This document shows positions 44,854-52,350 of a stretch of 64,000 nt of DNA, piece after piece. The stretch covers positions 124,001 through 188,000 of the forward strand of contig CAVXFL010000016.1 in assembly GCA_963761015.1 (NCBI GenBank), written 5' to 3'. The notes below the pieces were generated by a model. It searched no databases. It was not told the DNA's origin and saw only the letters and a list, made by a program, of their open reading frames with translations. Each line of letters opens with the position of its first letter. Position 1 is the first letter of the stretch. Source of the stretch: CAVXFL01 sp963761015 (lineage in GTDB: Bacteria; Pseudomonadota; Alphaproteobacteria; Acetobacterales; Acetobacteraceae). Position numbers and translations under genes: made by a program.

Positions 44854-45633
44854 TCATCCGGTCCAGCCCAGGATGGCGGCCGCGACCTCGTCCGGCTTGT
44901 CCAGCTCGGCGAGGTGCCCCGCGCCGGGAATGACGCGGATTTCGCTGCGCTCGCCGACGGCGTTGGCGATGCGCTCGGCGTAGCCGCGCGGCATCACCCG
45001 GTCGTGCTCGCCCCAGATCAGCAGGGTCGGCGCGGTGATCAGCGGCAGCCGCTTCTCCAGCCGCGTGTTGCCGAGCGGCCAGAAGGCGCGCGCCGCCGCC
45101 TCGTTGGCGCGGTTCTGCTCGATCGGCCATTCGATGGAGTTCGCGCCCTCGGGCGGCTCCTTCAGCTTGGTCCAATTCTCCGGGTTGGCGCAGAGCAGGG
45201 AAGCGACCTCCTTGGGGCGTTGCGCCCAGGGGTCGGCGGGCGGGTCCTTCTCGTCGAACAGGCCGAACGGCGCGATCAAGGCGATGCGCCGCACCGAGCG
45301 CGGCCAGACCGCCGCCATCTCGGCCACGAACGAGCCGCCGACCGAGCTGCCGGCCAGATCGGCGCCGTCCAGCTCCGCCGCGATCAGCAATTGCCGCACG
45401 GCGAGCAGCCAGTCGAGATGGGAGTCGAGCAGCTTGTGCCCGGTTGCGCCGGGGAAGCCGGGCAGCGACGGCACGATGACCGTGCGGTGTTCGGCCAGGC
45501 GGTCGAGAAATGGGATCCAGCGCGGCAGCCCGCCGAAGCCGGCCAGGAACCCGAGCCTTTCCCCCTGCCCCGCGCGCCAGACGCGACAGGGCTCTCCGTT
45601 CACCTCGACGGTATGCGTTTCCGGTTCGCTCAC
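44854..45633 (-). CDS. Alpha/beta hydrolase
   Basis: A 259-residue alpha/beta hydrolase of the AB hydrolase-1 type. The oxyanion region is LGFLAGFGGLPRW, the nucleophile elbow is LAGSSVGGSFVAE, then Asp in LLIWGEHDRVMP and His in IPGAGHLAELDKP. The GTG start at 45633 lies directly after GGAGAGGGGGA. It is first in a two-gene unit with the HSL-family esterase. The substrate cannot be told, though meta-cleavage-product-type hydrolases share this layout. Confidence 0.87.
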   Translation of the reverse strand: MSEPETHTVEVNGEPCRVWRAGQGERLGFLAGFGGLPRWIPFLDRLAEHRTVIVPSLPGFPGATGHKLLDSHLDWLLAVRQLLIAAELDGADLAGSSVGGSFVAEMAAVWPRSVRRIALIAPFGLFDEKDPPADPWAQRPKEVASLLCANPENWTKLKEPPEGANSIEWPIEQNRANEAAARAFWPLGNTRLEKRLPLITAPTLLIWGEHDRVMPRGYAERIANAVGERSEIRVIPGAGHLAELDKPDEVAAAILGWTG

Positions 45634-46058
45634 TCCCCCTCTCCTCCGGGTCGGCCCATGCAGCTTGCCCATCCTAGCCCGACATGCCCCTGCTTCGGCA
45701 ACCGGGCCGGCATTTCTCCCGCGCGTCTCATTGTATTCGGGAACGATACGCAGGATTTTTCCGAGATGCCGCCGGTGCAACGTGCCGCTTCTGCTCCACG
45801 TCGTTCCGGCTCGGGAAACCAGGGCATGTTGTGCCGCAGGAATGATATGTCGAGACGGCCTGCGCCGATCCGCGCGGACGTGGGTTTGCTCGAACTGCCG
45901 GCGGGCGTCCGCGGTTTGAGGCCGGCGAGAGCGCGTTACGGATGACTGGACAACTGCTGCGTCATTGCCGGGCTTGACCCGGCAATGACGCAGCCGTGCG
46001 GCGCCGAGATGCCCGGGTCTTCGCCCGGGCATGACGAGGGTGTCCGAACGCGCTTCGG
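45634..46058. other. Intergenic region with no convincing gene
   Basis: About 425 bases between two minus-strand genes. Open frames exist on both strands (for example a 95-codon plus-strand frame ending at 45945), but they have neither ribosome sites nor recognisable products. The right part is occupied by a family A palindromic repeat at 45961-46035. Confidence 0.55.
45961..46035. repeat. Interspersed palindromic repeat, family A, copy 3
   Basis: Two adjacent hairpins: GTCATTGCCGGGCTTGACCC pairing into GGCAATGAC, and GCCCGGGTCTTCGCCCGGGC followed by ATGAC. The arrangement equals the copy at 3401-3475 in opposite orientation, and the degenerate copy at 11507-11573. It lies just downstream of the 283-residue hypothetical gene, where it may help terminate transcription. 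Confidence 0.82.
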
Positions 46059-46910
46059 CTAGGTGGCGTCGGGTTCGGCGGCCACGGCATCGAGGGCGGC
46101 CAGGGCCGGGGTGCGGCCGGTGATGAGCGCCCGCGCGAGCGCGGCCTCGGACGGGCAGAAGTAGCGGACGTCGTGGGGCAGGCGGCCGGTGCGGCGGATC
46201 GCGGCGGCCCGCTCGGGATAGGCGGCGGCGTAGCGCTCGGCGGCGGCGACGAGGTCGGCGTCGGGTGCTGCGGCGCCCGGTTCGGGCGCGGGCGCGGGGG
46301 CCGCGTCCGGCGCGGGTTTTCCGTCCGGCTCGGCGGCCGGGGTGCCCACGAGACCGGTGGATGTCGTGGGGTCCGCCGCCGCCGGGGTCTCCGCGACATC
46401 GACAGGTTTCGTGGGGAGGCCCGCGAGCGCCTCGGCCATCAGCGCGAGGGCGCAATGTTCGCTCCAGGCGAGACGGTCGGAGGTGGCGCTGTCGGCCTCA
46501 AGCTTGCGCCGCGTCTGCTGCATCCGCAGCAGCAGGCGCATGGCGTTGTTCGCCTGCCGCATCATGCCGATTGCCTGGGCGCGGCATTTCAGCGCCCACT
46601 CGGGAGTCGTCGCGGGCTCCTGCGCGAGCCGCAGGCAATCCTTCCACTGTTCCGAGGCGGCGACGATCTGCGCGGCGAGTTCGGCTTCGGCGGCGTTGGC
46701 CGGGGCGAGGGCGGCGACCCGCGCGATGGCCGCGCGGTCGCGCCGGGCCAAATCCTCGGCGCTGCCGGAGACCCCGGCTTTCGCCGGAGGCGGCGGCAGG
46801 GTGAGGCGGAGCGTGCGGACGAGCTGCCAATAGGCGTCCGCCGGGAGTTGGAGGGCGATCTCCGGGTCGAGCCCGGGGGCGGGGTGGTTTGGGGTGGCGC
46901 CGTCGAACAT
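46059..46910 (-). CDS. Hypothetical protein with Ala/Pro-rich linker, possibly leaderless
   Basis: A 283-residue protein that I do not recognise functionally. It starts MFDGATPNHPAPGLDPEIALQLPADAYWQLVRTLRLTLPPP, has a helical middle (AIGMMRQANNAMRLLLRMQQTRRKLEAD), an Ala/Pro/Glu-rich linker around residues 165-215, and a C-terminal part with RYAAAYPERAAAIRRTGRLPHDVRYFCPSEAALARALITGRTPAL. No signal peptide or membrane helix. The ATG has no Shine-Dalgarno sequence; a TTGACG/TACACT promoter ends seven bases upstream, so the mRNA may begin at the start codon. Confidence 0.68.
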   Translation of the reverse strand: MFDGATPNHPAPGLDPEIALQLPADAYWQLVRTLRLTLPPPPAKAGVSGSAEDLARRDRAAIARVAALAPANAAEAELAAQIVAASEQWKDCLRLAQEPATTPEWALKCRAQAIGMMRQANNAMRLLLRMQQTRRKLEADSATSDRLAWSEHCALALMAEALAGLPTKPVDVAETPAAADPTTSTGLVGTPAAEPDGKPAPDAAPAPAPEPGAAAPDADLVAAAERYAAAYPERAAAIRRTGRLPHDVRYFCPSEAALARALITGRTPALAALDAVAAEPDAT

Positions 46911-46917
46911 GGACGGA

Positions 46918-46955
46918 AGTGTAGCGTTAGTTATTCTACCGCGTCAATGGTAGAA
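46918..46955 (-). promoter_or_regulatory. Predicted promoter with overlapping palindrome (leaderless transcript candidate)
   Basis: On the minus strand TTGACG (46947-46942) is followed after 18 bases by TACACT (46923-46918), and the ATG of the hypothetical gene comes only seven bases later. An inverted repeat, GGTAGAA/TTCTACC (46949-46955 and 46934-46940, 8-base loop), covers the -35 box and the start of the spacer, a good position for a repressor. Confidence 0.5.
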
Positions 46956-47275
46956 AGAATGTCGGCACGCGTGGAGGGCTCACCTCGCGTAGCCTCGCGT
47001 AGCGCGAGTGGAAAGCAAAGCGTAACGTCCGAAGCGGTCGCCGGACACACGACCGCAATCGCACCGCATCAGTTTTGTCTGATCCGACCCCTGGCACCTG
47101 GAGGGCCTCCACACACGGGCTAGGCTGCTAGATCGTCCTTCGGCGAGAGCCTCGGCTCACCGAGCCGCGGCACGATATCTGAAAATCTTGCCACCATTGC
47201 GCCATAGTCCGTTGATAGGGCGTCACGATACACCTATTCATTGATAATGGGGTATATGGCCTCGGAGGAACCTGG
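46956..47275. other. Intergenic region, lower GC, no gene seen
   Basis: About 320 bases of noticeably lower GC than the rest. Contains short direct repeats of CCTCGCGTAG near 46983-47003. Nothing coding was recognised. It presumably contains the promoter of the 231-residue hypothetical gene that follows. Confidence 0.45.
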
Positions 47276-47971
47276 ATGCCCGATTTCAAGCTGAAGTTGC
47301 CCGATAATGCGATCTTTCAGCATCGCCAGGCGAGAAACGTCTTCTATGATTCGCATGCGCTGGATCAACTTCTCGCAAACCACGATTGGGTAGGGCTGCC
47401 TTCCATCGGCATTCCCAGGGCGGTCAAAGTTCGTATCGAAGCCATCGAGGACCAATCGCTGGTGTCTCTGATCGGCTACATCAGCCAGGCCGCCAATGTG
47501 GACCGCACCGCTTCGCTCAATCCATACGTCAAGATGCTCGCCGACAGCATTCCCGAGGATTTTGCAACGAAACTTGCCGACGTGCTCTACAGCACCCCCA
47601 TTCTGTCGAATCGGACCAACATCGTCACCGGCGAACCGGTTGAGATCGGCAAAGTGCATGCGGGCGGCAAAATAACCTATGATGAACCCGGCGAACTGGT
47701 CGCCGGGACAAGAGTGCCGCTGGCAAGCGGGTTGCGGTATATCGGGCTTACGAAGCGACTGAAGTTCAATATGATCAAGGATACGCAGGTCGCCGTGGCG
47801 ATCGACCAGGATGCTCTGCTGCAGCGCAAATTTGGCTTGATATTTGCGGGCGCTGAAGTTTCCCAGCCGGTGAAGATCCGTGGATGGAGCGAGGCGGTGC
47901 TGAAGATTACCGCCGGGCGCGACCAATCCGGCGGCGCCGCGTTCAGCTTCGGATTGTCCGGGCATTTCTAG
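47276..47971 (+). CDS. Hypothetical protein of lower GC
   Basis: A 231-residue protein of unknown family with a strong GGAGGAA site before the ATG. It begins MPDFKLKLPDNAIFQHRQARNVFYDSHALDQLLANHDWVGLP. There is no signal peptide or membrane segment. The C-terminal half is beta-rich (RYIGLTKRLKFNMIKDTQVAVAIDQDALLQRKFGLIFAGAEVSQPVKIRGWSEAVLKI). Codon choice is visibly less GC-biased than in neighbours, and upstream DNA is also of lower GC, so recent acquisition is likely. No adjacent partner gene suggests a role. Confidence 0.7.
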   Translation: MPDFKLKLPDNAIFQHRQARNVFYDSHALDQLLANHDWVGLPSIGIPRAVKVRIEAIEDQSLVSLIGYISQAANVDRTASLNPYVKMLADSIPEDFATKLADVLYSTPILSNRTNIVTGEPVEIGKVHAGGKITYDEPGELVAGTRVPLASGLRYIGLTKRLKFNMIKDTQVAVAIDQDALLQRKFGLIFAGAEVSQPVKIRGWSEAVLKITAGRDQSGGAAFSFGLSGHF

Positions 47972-48176
47972 CGCGGCAGGGCGCAAAAGCGAAGCGCGTT
48001 CCGCCCCACGCCGAAATGGCGGGTCAGCCCCGGCCTGGGGCCCCCGATTCGCGAACGAATTGGGAACCCCCGCGCCGGCGTCACCCGCCGCACGCTCGCC
48101 GGGGCTGCTAGCCACCGGCTTGCGGATCGGCTCGGGCGTTGCTAGTCGGGCAGTTCGCGGCACTGGAGGTCGGGCC

Positions 48177-48764
48177 ATGGACACGGACCTCGCCGACGTT
48201 CTCAGCCGCCATCCGGTACCCCGGCATCGCTTGACCGCGGAGGCGTATCGTCGGCTGGGCGAAGCGGGCGTTTTGGGTGAGGCGGATCGCGTCGAGCTTC
48301 TCGACGGGCAGTTGGTGGACATGGCTCCGATCGGGCCGAGACACGCGCTCGCGGTGGATGCCCTGAACGAGCTGCTGGTCGCGGCGGTTGCCGGTCGGGC
48401 CGGCGTGCGCGTGCAGAACCCGATCGCGCTGGATGCCCGGACGGAACCGCAGCCGGACATCGCCTTGGTCCGCCGACCCTGGCGCGGTTATCCGGCGGCG
48501 CATCCGCAGCCTGGCGATATCTTCCTGTTGATCGAGGTTGCCGATACCAGCCTGGAGCTCGACCGCGGGGCCAAGCTGGAGCTGTACGCGCGGGCGGGCA
48601 TCCGGGAGTTCTGGCTCGTGGACCTGACGACGGACTCGGTGTTCGTGCACCGCAGACCGCGCGGCGACCGATACGATCAGGTGATGAAGACCGAGCCTGC
48701 CGGCGTTTTGGAAGTCGACGATCTGCCTGGGGTGGCGATTCCCGCGGCTCCACTTTTTGCCTAG
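48177..48764 (+). CDS. Uma2-family (DUF820) putative restriction-endonuclease-fold protein
   Basis: A 195-residue protein of the Uma2 family, PD-(D/E)XK nuclease fold. Seen are RLTAEAYRRLGEAGVLGEADRVELLDGQLVDMAPIGPRHALAVDALNELL, the catalytic-type PQPDIALVR, FLLIEVADTSLELDRGAKLELYARAGIREFWLVDL with the ExAxxSxxxDR-K pattern, and a C-terminal strand. These proteins are numerous in cyanobacteria and some GC-rich bacteria and spread with mobile DNA; cellular function is not settled. GGAGG lies 12 bases before the ATG. It is convergent with the small gene at 48761-48940. Confidence 0.9.
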   Translation: MDTDLADVLSRHPVPRHRLTAEAYRRLGEAGVLGEADRVELLDGQLVDMAPIGPRHALAVDALNELLVAAVAGRAGVRVQNPIALDARTEPQPDIALVRRPWRGYPAAHPQPGDIFLLIEVADTSLELDRGAKLELYARAGIREFWLVDLTTDSVFVHRRPRGDRYDQVMKTEPAGVLEVDDLPGVAIPAAPLFA

Positions 48765-48940
48765 CTAAAGCAAGCGTCGGGCGTGACCTCCAGATCGAGC
48801 CAGCGGCGCGAACCGACCAGCGCGTCACCAGCGAGAAACGCCTTGGCGTTCTGGAAGTCCTGCTCGAACGAAGCGAGTTTGTTCAGCACGCGCTCGGAAT
48901 TGTCGTTCGCATCGAGAAAGCGTTTCGCTTCTTCGTCCAT
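48761..48940 (-). CDS. Small hypothetical protein downstream of LLM oxidoreductase
   Basis: A 59-residue frame, MDEEAKRFLDANDNSERVLN... ending RRWLDLEVTPDACFS, located 21 bases after the stop of the flavin monooxygenase gene and overlapping the Uma2 stop by three to four bases, tail to tail. The composition (acidic, amphipathic helix) looks protein-like and not a GC-rich shadow, but the ribosome site is weak (CAGGAC). Function unknown. Confidence 0.5.
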   Translation of the reverse strand: MDEEAKRFLDANDNSERVLNKLASFEQDFQNAKAFLAGDALVGSRRWLDLEVTPDACFS

Positions 48941-48961
48941 GCACAGTCCGTCCTGGTCATC

Positions 48962-50260
48962 TTACTCCGCGGCAATCCCCTCGGGCACGAAGGCGGGCAC
49001 CGACGCGCGGGCGGAGCGGTCCACCGGCCGCGGCCACCAGCGGTCTTCCCAATCGCCGAACAGGTCGCGCATGTTCGGCAGCACCTTCTCGGCGAACAGC
49101 TTCGTGTTGAAGCGCGTCGCTTCCTTGTTCAGGTTGCCGAACTGCAGCAGCAGCATCAGGTGGCCGACATTCAGATCCGTGGCGACCTGGCGGAGCTGTT
49201 CCGTCACCTCGTCGGGCGAGCCGATGATGACGTAGCCGTTCTCGACGATGTGCTCCATGTCGCGCGCCACCATCTGCATGCGCGTTCCGGTGGTCGAACC
49301 GAGTACCGGATTGGCCTCGCGCGAGCGGTTGGCCGCCTGCGCCATCTGGCCCTCGATGCCGGCGCGCTGCGTCGCTTCCGAAACGTAGCCCGGCGGCGAG
49401 GCGAAGCGCGGATCGATGTGCAGGCAGCGGCCGTAGAAATACTCGGCGGCCTCGCTGTAGAGGTCGAGCGCGTGCTGGCGGCTTTCGCCGACGCCCACGA
49501 ATTGCAGGAAGCCGGCGCGGTACGGATTGCGATCCTTGCCGAGCCGGGCCATTTCGTCCCAGAACCCCTGCATCGTCAGCCGCCCGGCCTTGTAGCCGTA
49601 ATAGGACAGGTAGGCGTACACGTAGTCCATCTCGGCGCACCAGCGCCACGTCTCGACCGAGCCGCCGCCGGGGATCCAGACCGGCGGATGCGGGCGCTGC
49701 AACGGGCGCGGCCAGATGTTCACGTAGCGCTGCTGGTTGAAGCGGCCGTTGAAGGCGAAGGTGTCGGGCTCGGTCCAGGCGCGCATCACCAGATCGTGCG
49801 CCTCGTGATAGCGGTCGCGCAGCGCGCTCGGGTTCTGGCCGTAGGCGAAGCAGGTGTCGAACGGCGTGCCCACCGGGAAGCCGGCGATCAGCCGCCCACC
49901 CGAGATCACGTCGATCATGGCGAACTCTTCGGCGACGCGCGTCGGCGGATTGTAGAGCGCGAGCGAGTTGCCCATGACGCAGATGGCGGTCTCGGTGGTG
50001 CGCCGGGCGAGCGAGGAGGCGATGAGGTTGGGCGAGGGCATGAGCCCGTAGCCGTTGGAATGGTGCTCGTTCACGCAGACGGCGTCGAAGCCGCAAAGGG
50101 CCGCGTATTCCAGCTCGTCCATGAAGTCGTTGTACATGTGGTGCGCGCGCTTCGGGTCGAACAGCGAGGAATGGATATCGACCCAGACCGACGGATGGTT
50201 CTCCCGGAAGTCGTCCGGAAGCTCCGTGTACGGCATGAGATGGAACCACATGATTTTCAT
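48962..50260 (-). CDS. LLM-class flavin-dependent oxidoreductase, copy 1
   Basis: A 432-residue luciferase-like monooxygenase (TIM-barrel, FMN/F420-type fold). Typical segments are GFDAVCVNEHHSNGYGLMPSPNLIASSLARRT, ICVMGNSLALYNPPTRVAEEFAMIDVISGGRLIAGFPVGTP and HPPVWIPGGGSVETW, with VIIGSPDEVTEQLRQVATDLNVGHLMLLLQFG near the C-terminus. It is closely related to the next gene upstream, with a 101-base run of identical DNA. It probably oxidises a small organic substrate with a separate flavin reductase, which is not nearby. GGAGGACAC precedes the ATG. Confidence 0.92.
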   Translation of the reverse strand: MKIMWFHLMPYTELPDDFRENHPSVWVDIHSSLFDPKRAHHMYNDFMDELEYAALCGFDAVCVNEHHSNGYGLMPSPNLIASSLARRTTETAICVMGNSLALYNPPTRVAEEFAMIDVISGGRLIAGFPVGTPFDTCFAYGQNPSALRDRYHEAHDLVMRAWTEPDTFAFNGRFNQQRYVNIWPRPLQRPHPPVWIPGGGSVETWRWCAEMDYVYAYLSYYGYKAGRLTMQGFWDEMARLGKDRNPYRAGFLQFVGVGESRQHALDLYSEAAEYFYGRCLHIDPRFASPPGYVSEATQRAGIEGQMAQAANRSREANPVLGSTTGTRMQMVARDMEHIVENGYVIIGSPDEVTEQLRQVATDLNVGHLMLLLQFGNLNKEATRFNTKLFAEKVLPNMRDLFGDWEDRWWPRPVDRSARASVPAFVPEGIAAE

Positions 50261-50369
50261 CGCCGTGTCCTCCGCCGGCCGCGTGGCCGGATGCCTGGGT
50301 TCGTCGTGGCGCCCGCTGGCGCGAGCATGACGATAGGGGGAGGAGTCTGAAAGTCCGGCTGCCCGGCTG

Positions 50370-51635
50370 TCAATGACCCGCCGCCGCGGCTTCCGGGCGG
50401 AACGCCTGGGGCATGGCGCGGCTTTCGGGGGCGATGGGCTTTGGCCACCAGCGGTCCTCCCACTCGGCGAAGATCGGCTTCAGCCGCGGCAGCACCTGTT
50501 CCGCGAACAGGCGCGTGTTGTACTGGGCCAGTTCCTTGTCCATATTGCCGAACTGCATGAGCAGCATGAGCTGGCCGACGTTCAGATTGTGCGCGAGCGT
50601 CGTGAGCTGCTCGACGACCTCGTCCGGCGAGCCGATGACGATGTAGCCACGCTCGACGAACTCCTCCATGACCTGCGGGAAATCGTACGGATTGTCCGCC
50701 CGACCGGCGGCGCGGCGCATCATGCCGAGCACGCCCGTCCGCTGGGTGGCTTCCGAGCTATAGCCCGGGGGCGCGGCGAAGCGCGGGTCGATGTGCAGGC
50801 AGCAACCGTAGAAGTATTCGGCCGGCCGCCGGTACAGCTCCATCGCGTGCGCGCGGGATTCGCCCACGGCGACGATCTGCGCGAAACCGGCGCGGTACGG
50901 ATTGCGGTCCTTGCCGAGCCGCGTCATTTCCGCCCAGAACCCGTCCATCACGGCCTTCGCCGCGATATGGCCGAAATACGACAGATACGCGTAGACGTAG
51001 TCGTTCTCGGCGCACCAATGCCAGGTTTCGATCGAGCCGCCGCCGGGAATCCAGATCGGCGGATGCGGCTTCTGGATCGGGCGCGGCCAGATGTTCACGT
51101 AGCGCTGCTGGTTGAAGCGGCCGTTGAAGGCGAAGGTGTCGGGTTCGGTCCAGGCGCGCATGATCAGGTCGTGCGCCTCGATGTAGCGGTCGCGCAGCGA
51201 ACTCGGGTTCTGGCCGTAGGCGAAGCACGTGTCGAACGGCGTGCCGACGGGGAAGCCGGCGATCAGCCGCCCACCCGAGATCACGTCGATCATGGCGAAC
51301 TCTTCGGCGACGCGCGTCGGCGGATTGTAGAGCGCGAGCGAGTTGCCCATCACGCAAATCGTGGCGTTCGTGGTGCGGCGGGCGAGCGATGTCGCGATCA
51401 GATTGGGCGAGGGCATCAGCCCGTAGCCGTTGGAATGGTGCTCGTTCACGCAAATGGCGTCGAACCCGCAATCGGCCGCGTATTCCAACTCGTCCATGAA
51501 GTCGTTGTACATGTGGTGCGCGCGCTTCGGGTCGAACAGCGAGGAGTGGACGTCGACCCAGATGGACGGATGGTTCTCCCGGAAATCCGCCGGAAGTTCC
51601 GTGTACGGCATGAGATGAAACCAGAGAATGTTCAT
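50370..51635 (-). CDS. LLM-class flavin-dependent oxidoreductase, copy 2
   Basis: A 421-residue paralogue of the following gene and of the same class: FDAICVNEHHSNGYGLMPSPNLIATSLARRTTNATICVMGNSLALYNPPTRVAEEFAMID, GGGSIETWHWCAENDYVYAYLSYFG. The two are arranged in tandem on the same strand about 110 bases apart, so they likely arose by duplication. The main differences are around residues 240-340, where substrate specificity may differ. The start at 51635 follows GGGAGGAGAC; upstream in-frame residues are not conserved. Substrate unknown. Confidence 0.92.
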   Translation of the reverse strand: MNILWFHLMPYTELPADFRENHPSIWVDVHSSLFDPKRAHHMYNDFMDELEYAADCGFDAICVNEHHSNGYGLMPSPNLIATSLARRTTNATICVMGNSLALYNPPTRVAEEFAMIDVISGGRLIAGFPVGTPFDTCFAYGQNPSSLRDRYIEAHDLIMRAWTEPDTFAFNGRFNQQRYVNIWPRPIQKPHPPIWIPGGGSIETWHWCAENDYVYAYLSYFGHIAAKAVMDGFWAEMTRLGKDRNPYRAGFAQIVAVGESRAHAMELYRRPAEYFYGCCLHIDPRFAAPPGYSSEATQRTGVLGMMRRAAGRADNPYDFPQVMEEFVERGYIVIGSPDEVVEQLTTLAHNLNVGQLMLLMQFGNMDKELAQYNTRLFAEQVLPRLKPIFAEWEDRWWPKPIAPESRAMPQAFRPEAAAAGH

Positions 51636-51876
51636 GGGCGTCTCCTCCCGGCCGGCGGGAGCCCCGCTTGCTTCCGCTCGGTCCGTCGCGAGCGGCGACA
51701 CTGGGATTCGCGTTCCGGACCTGTCAAGCGCGCAGCCTTGCGCCGCGTGTGCGAACGTGAGCCTGCGCCGCGCGCCGCACTCCGTTGCATGCACGGAAAT
51801 GTTACCCTCGCGAGCCGGGGCCGGGAATATGGTCCGCGCGTAGCGTGCGGTCATTCCGTTTCGTCATGGGAGGGAG

Positions 51877-52287
51877 ATGATGAGGTTTCAGCCAGTAGCG
51901 GTGCTCTGCCTCACCGCGGTGGTCGCGCTTGCGGCCGGCGCGGCGGCGCGGGCGCAGGGCCACAATCCGCCAGGGGTCAATCCGACCCACTACCAGTGTT
52001 ACCGGGTCGCCGAGCAATCGCGGTTCAAGCCGGTCGCGGTGAAACTGCAAGACCAGTTCGGGACGTCCGGGGTGAAGCTCGTCAGGCCGCTGTTCCTGTG
52101 CGCCCCTGTCGCAAAGAACGGCGAGAAGCCGAAGGACGAGCGGACGCATCTCGTATGCTACGAGGAGGAGGGCGGCAAGGCCGCCGATAAACGCGTGACC
52201 ACCTTGAATCAGTTCGGCAAGGAGGCCCTCACGGTTGGCGGACCAGTGATGCTCTGCGCCCCGTCGCTCAAGAGGGTCGCCGGCTAG
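51877..52287 (+). CDS. Small exported Cys-containing protein (DUF7450-like repeats)
   Basis: A 136-residue protein with a signal peptide (MRFQPVAVLCLTAVVALAAGAAARA). The mature part has two copies of a motif: HYQCYRVAEQSRFKPVAVKLQDQFG...VKLVRPLFLCAPVAKNG and HLVCYEEEGGKAADKRVTTLNQFGKEALTVGGPVMLCAPSLK. Each has a paired CY and LCAP cysteine, so one disulfide per repeat is likely. This C-Y...DQFG...LCxP pattern is that of secreted DUF7450-like domains, whose function is unknown. GGGAGGGAG precedes two adjacent ATGs (51877 and 51880). Confidence 0.75.
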   Translation: MMRFQPVAVLCLTAVVALAAGAAARAQGHNPPGVNPTHYQCYRVAEQSRFKPVAVKLQDQFGTSGVKLVRPLFLCAPVAKNGEKPKDERTHLVCYEEEGGKAADKRVTTLNQFGKEALTVGGPVMLCAPSLKRVAG

Positions 52288-52350
52288 GACGGCCCGCGGT
52301 CAGAAGGCTTGGTCGCTGCGATCGCGTCGGCAACTGGTGGGCTGGGCCGT

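Noticed and set aside
45659..45945. 95-codon plus-strand frame starting MQLAHPSPTCPC
   Set aside because: No ribosome site, no conserved features, and opposite-strand frames of equal quality exist in the same region.
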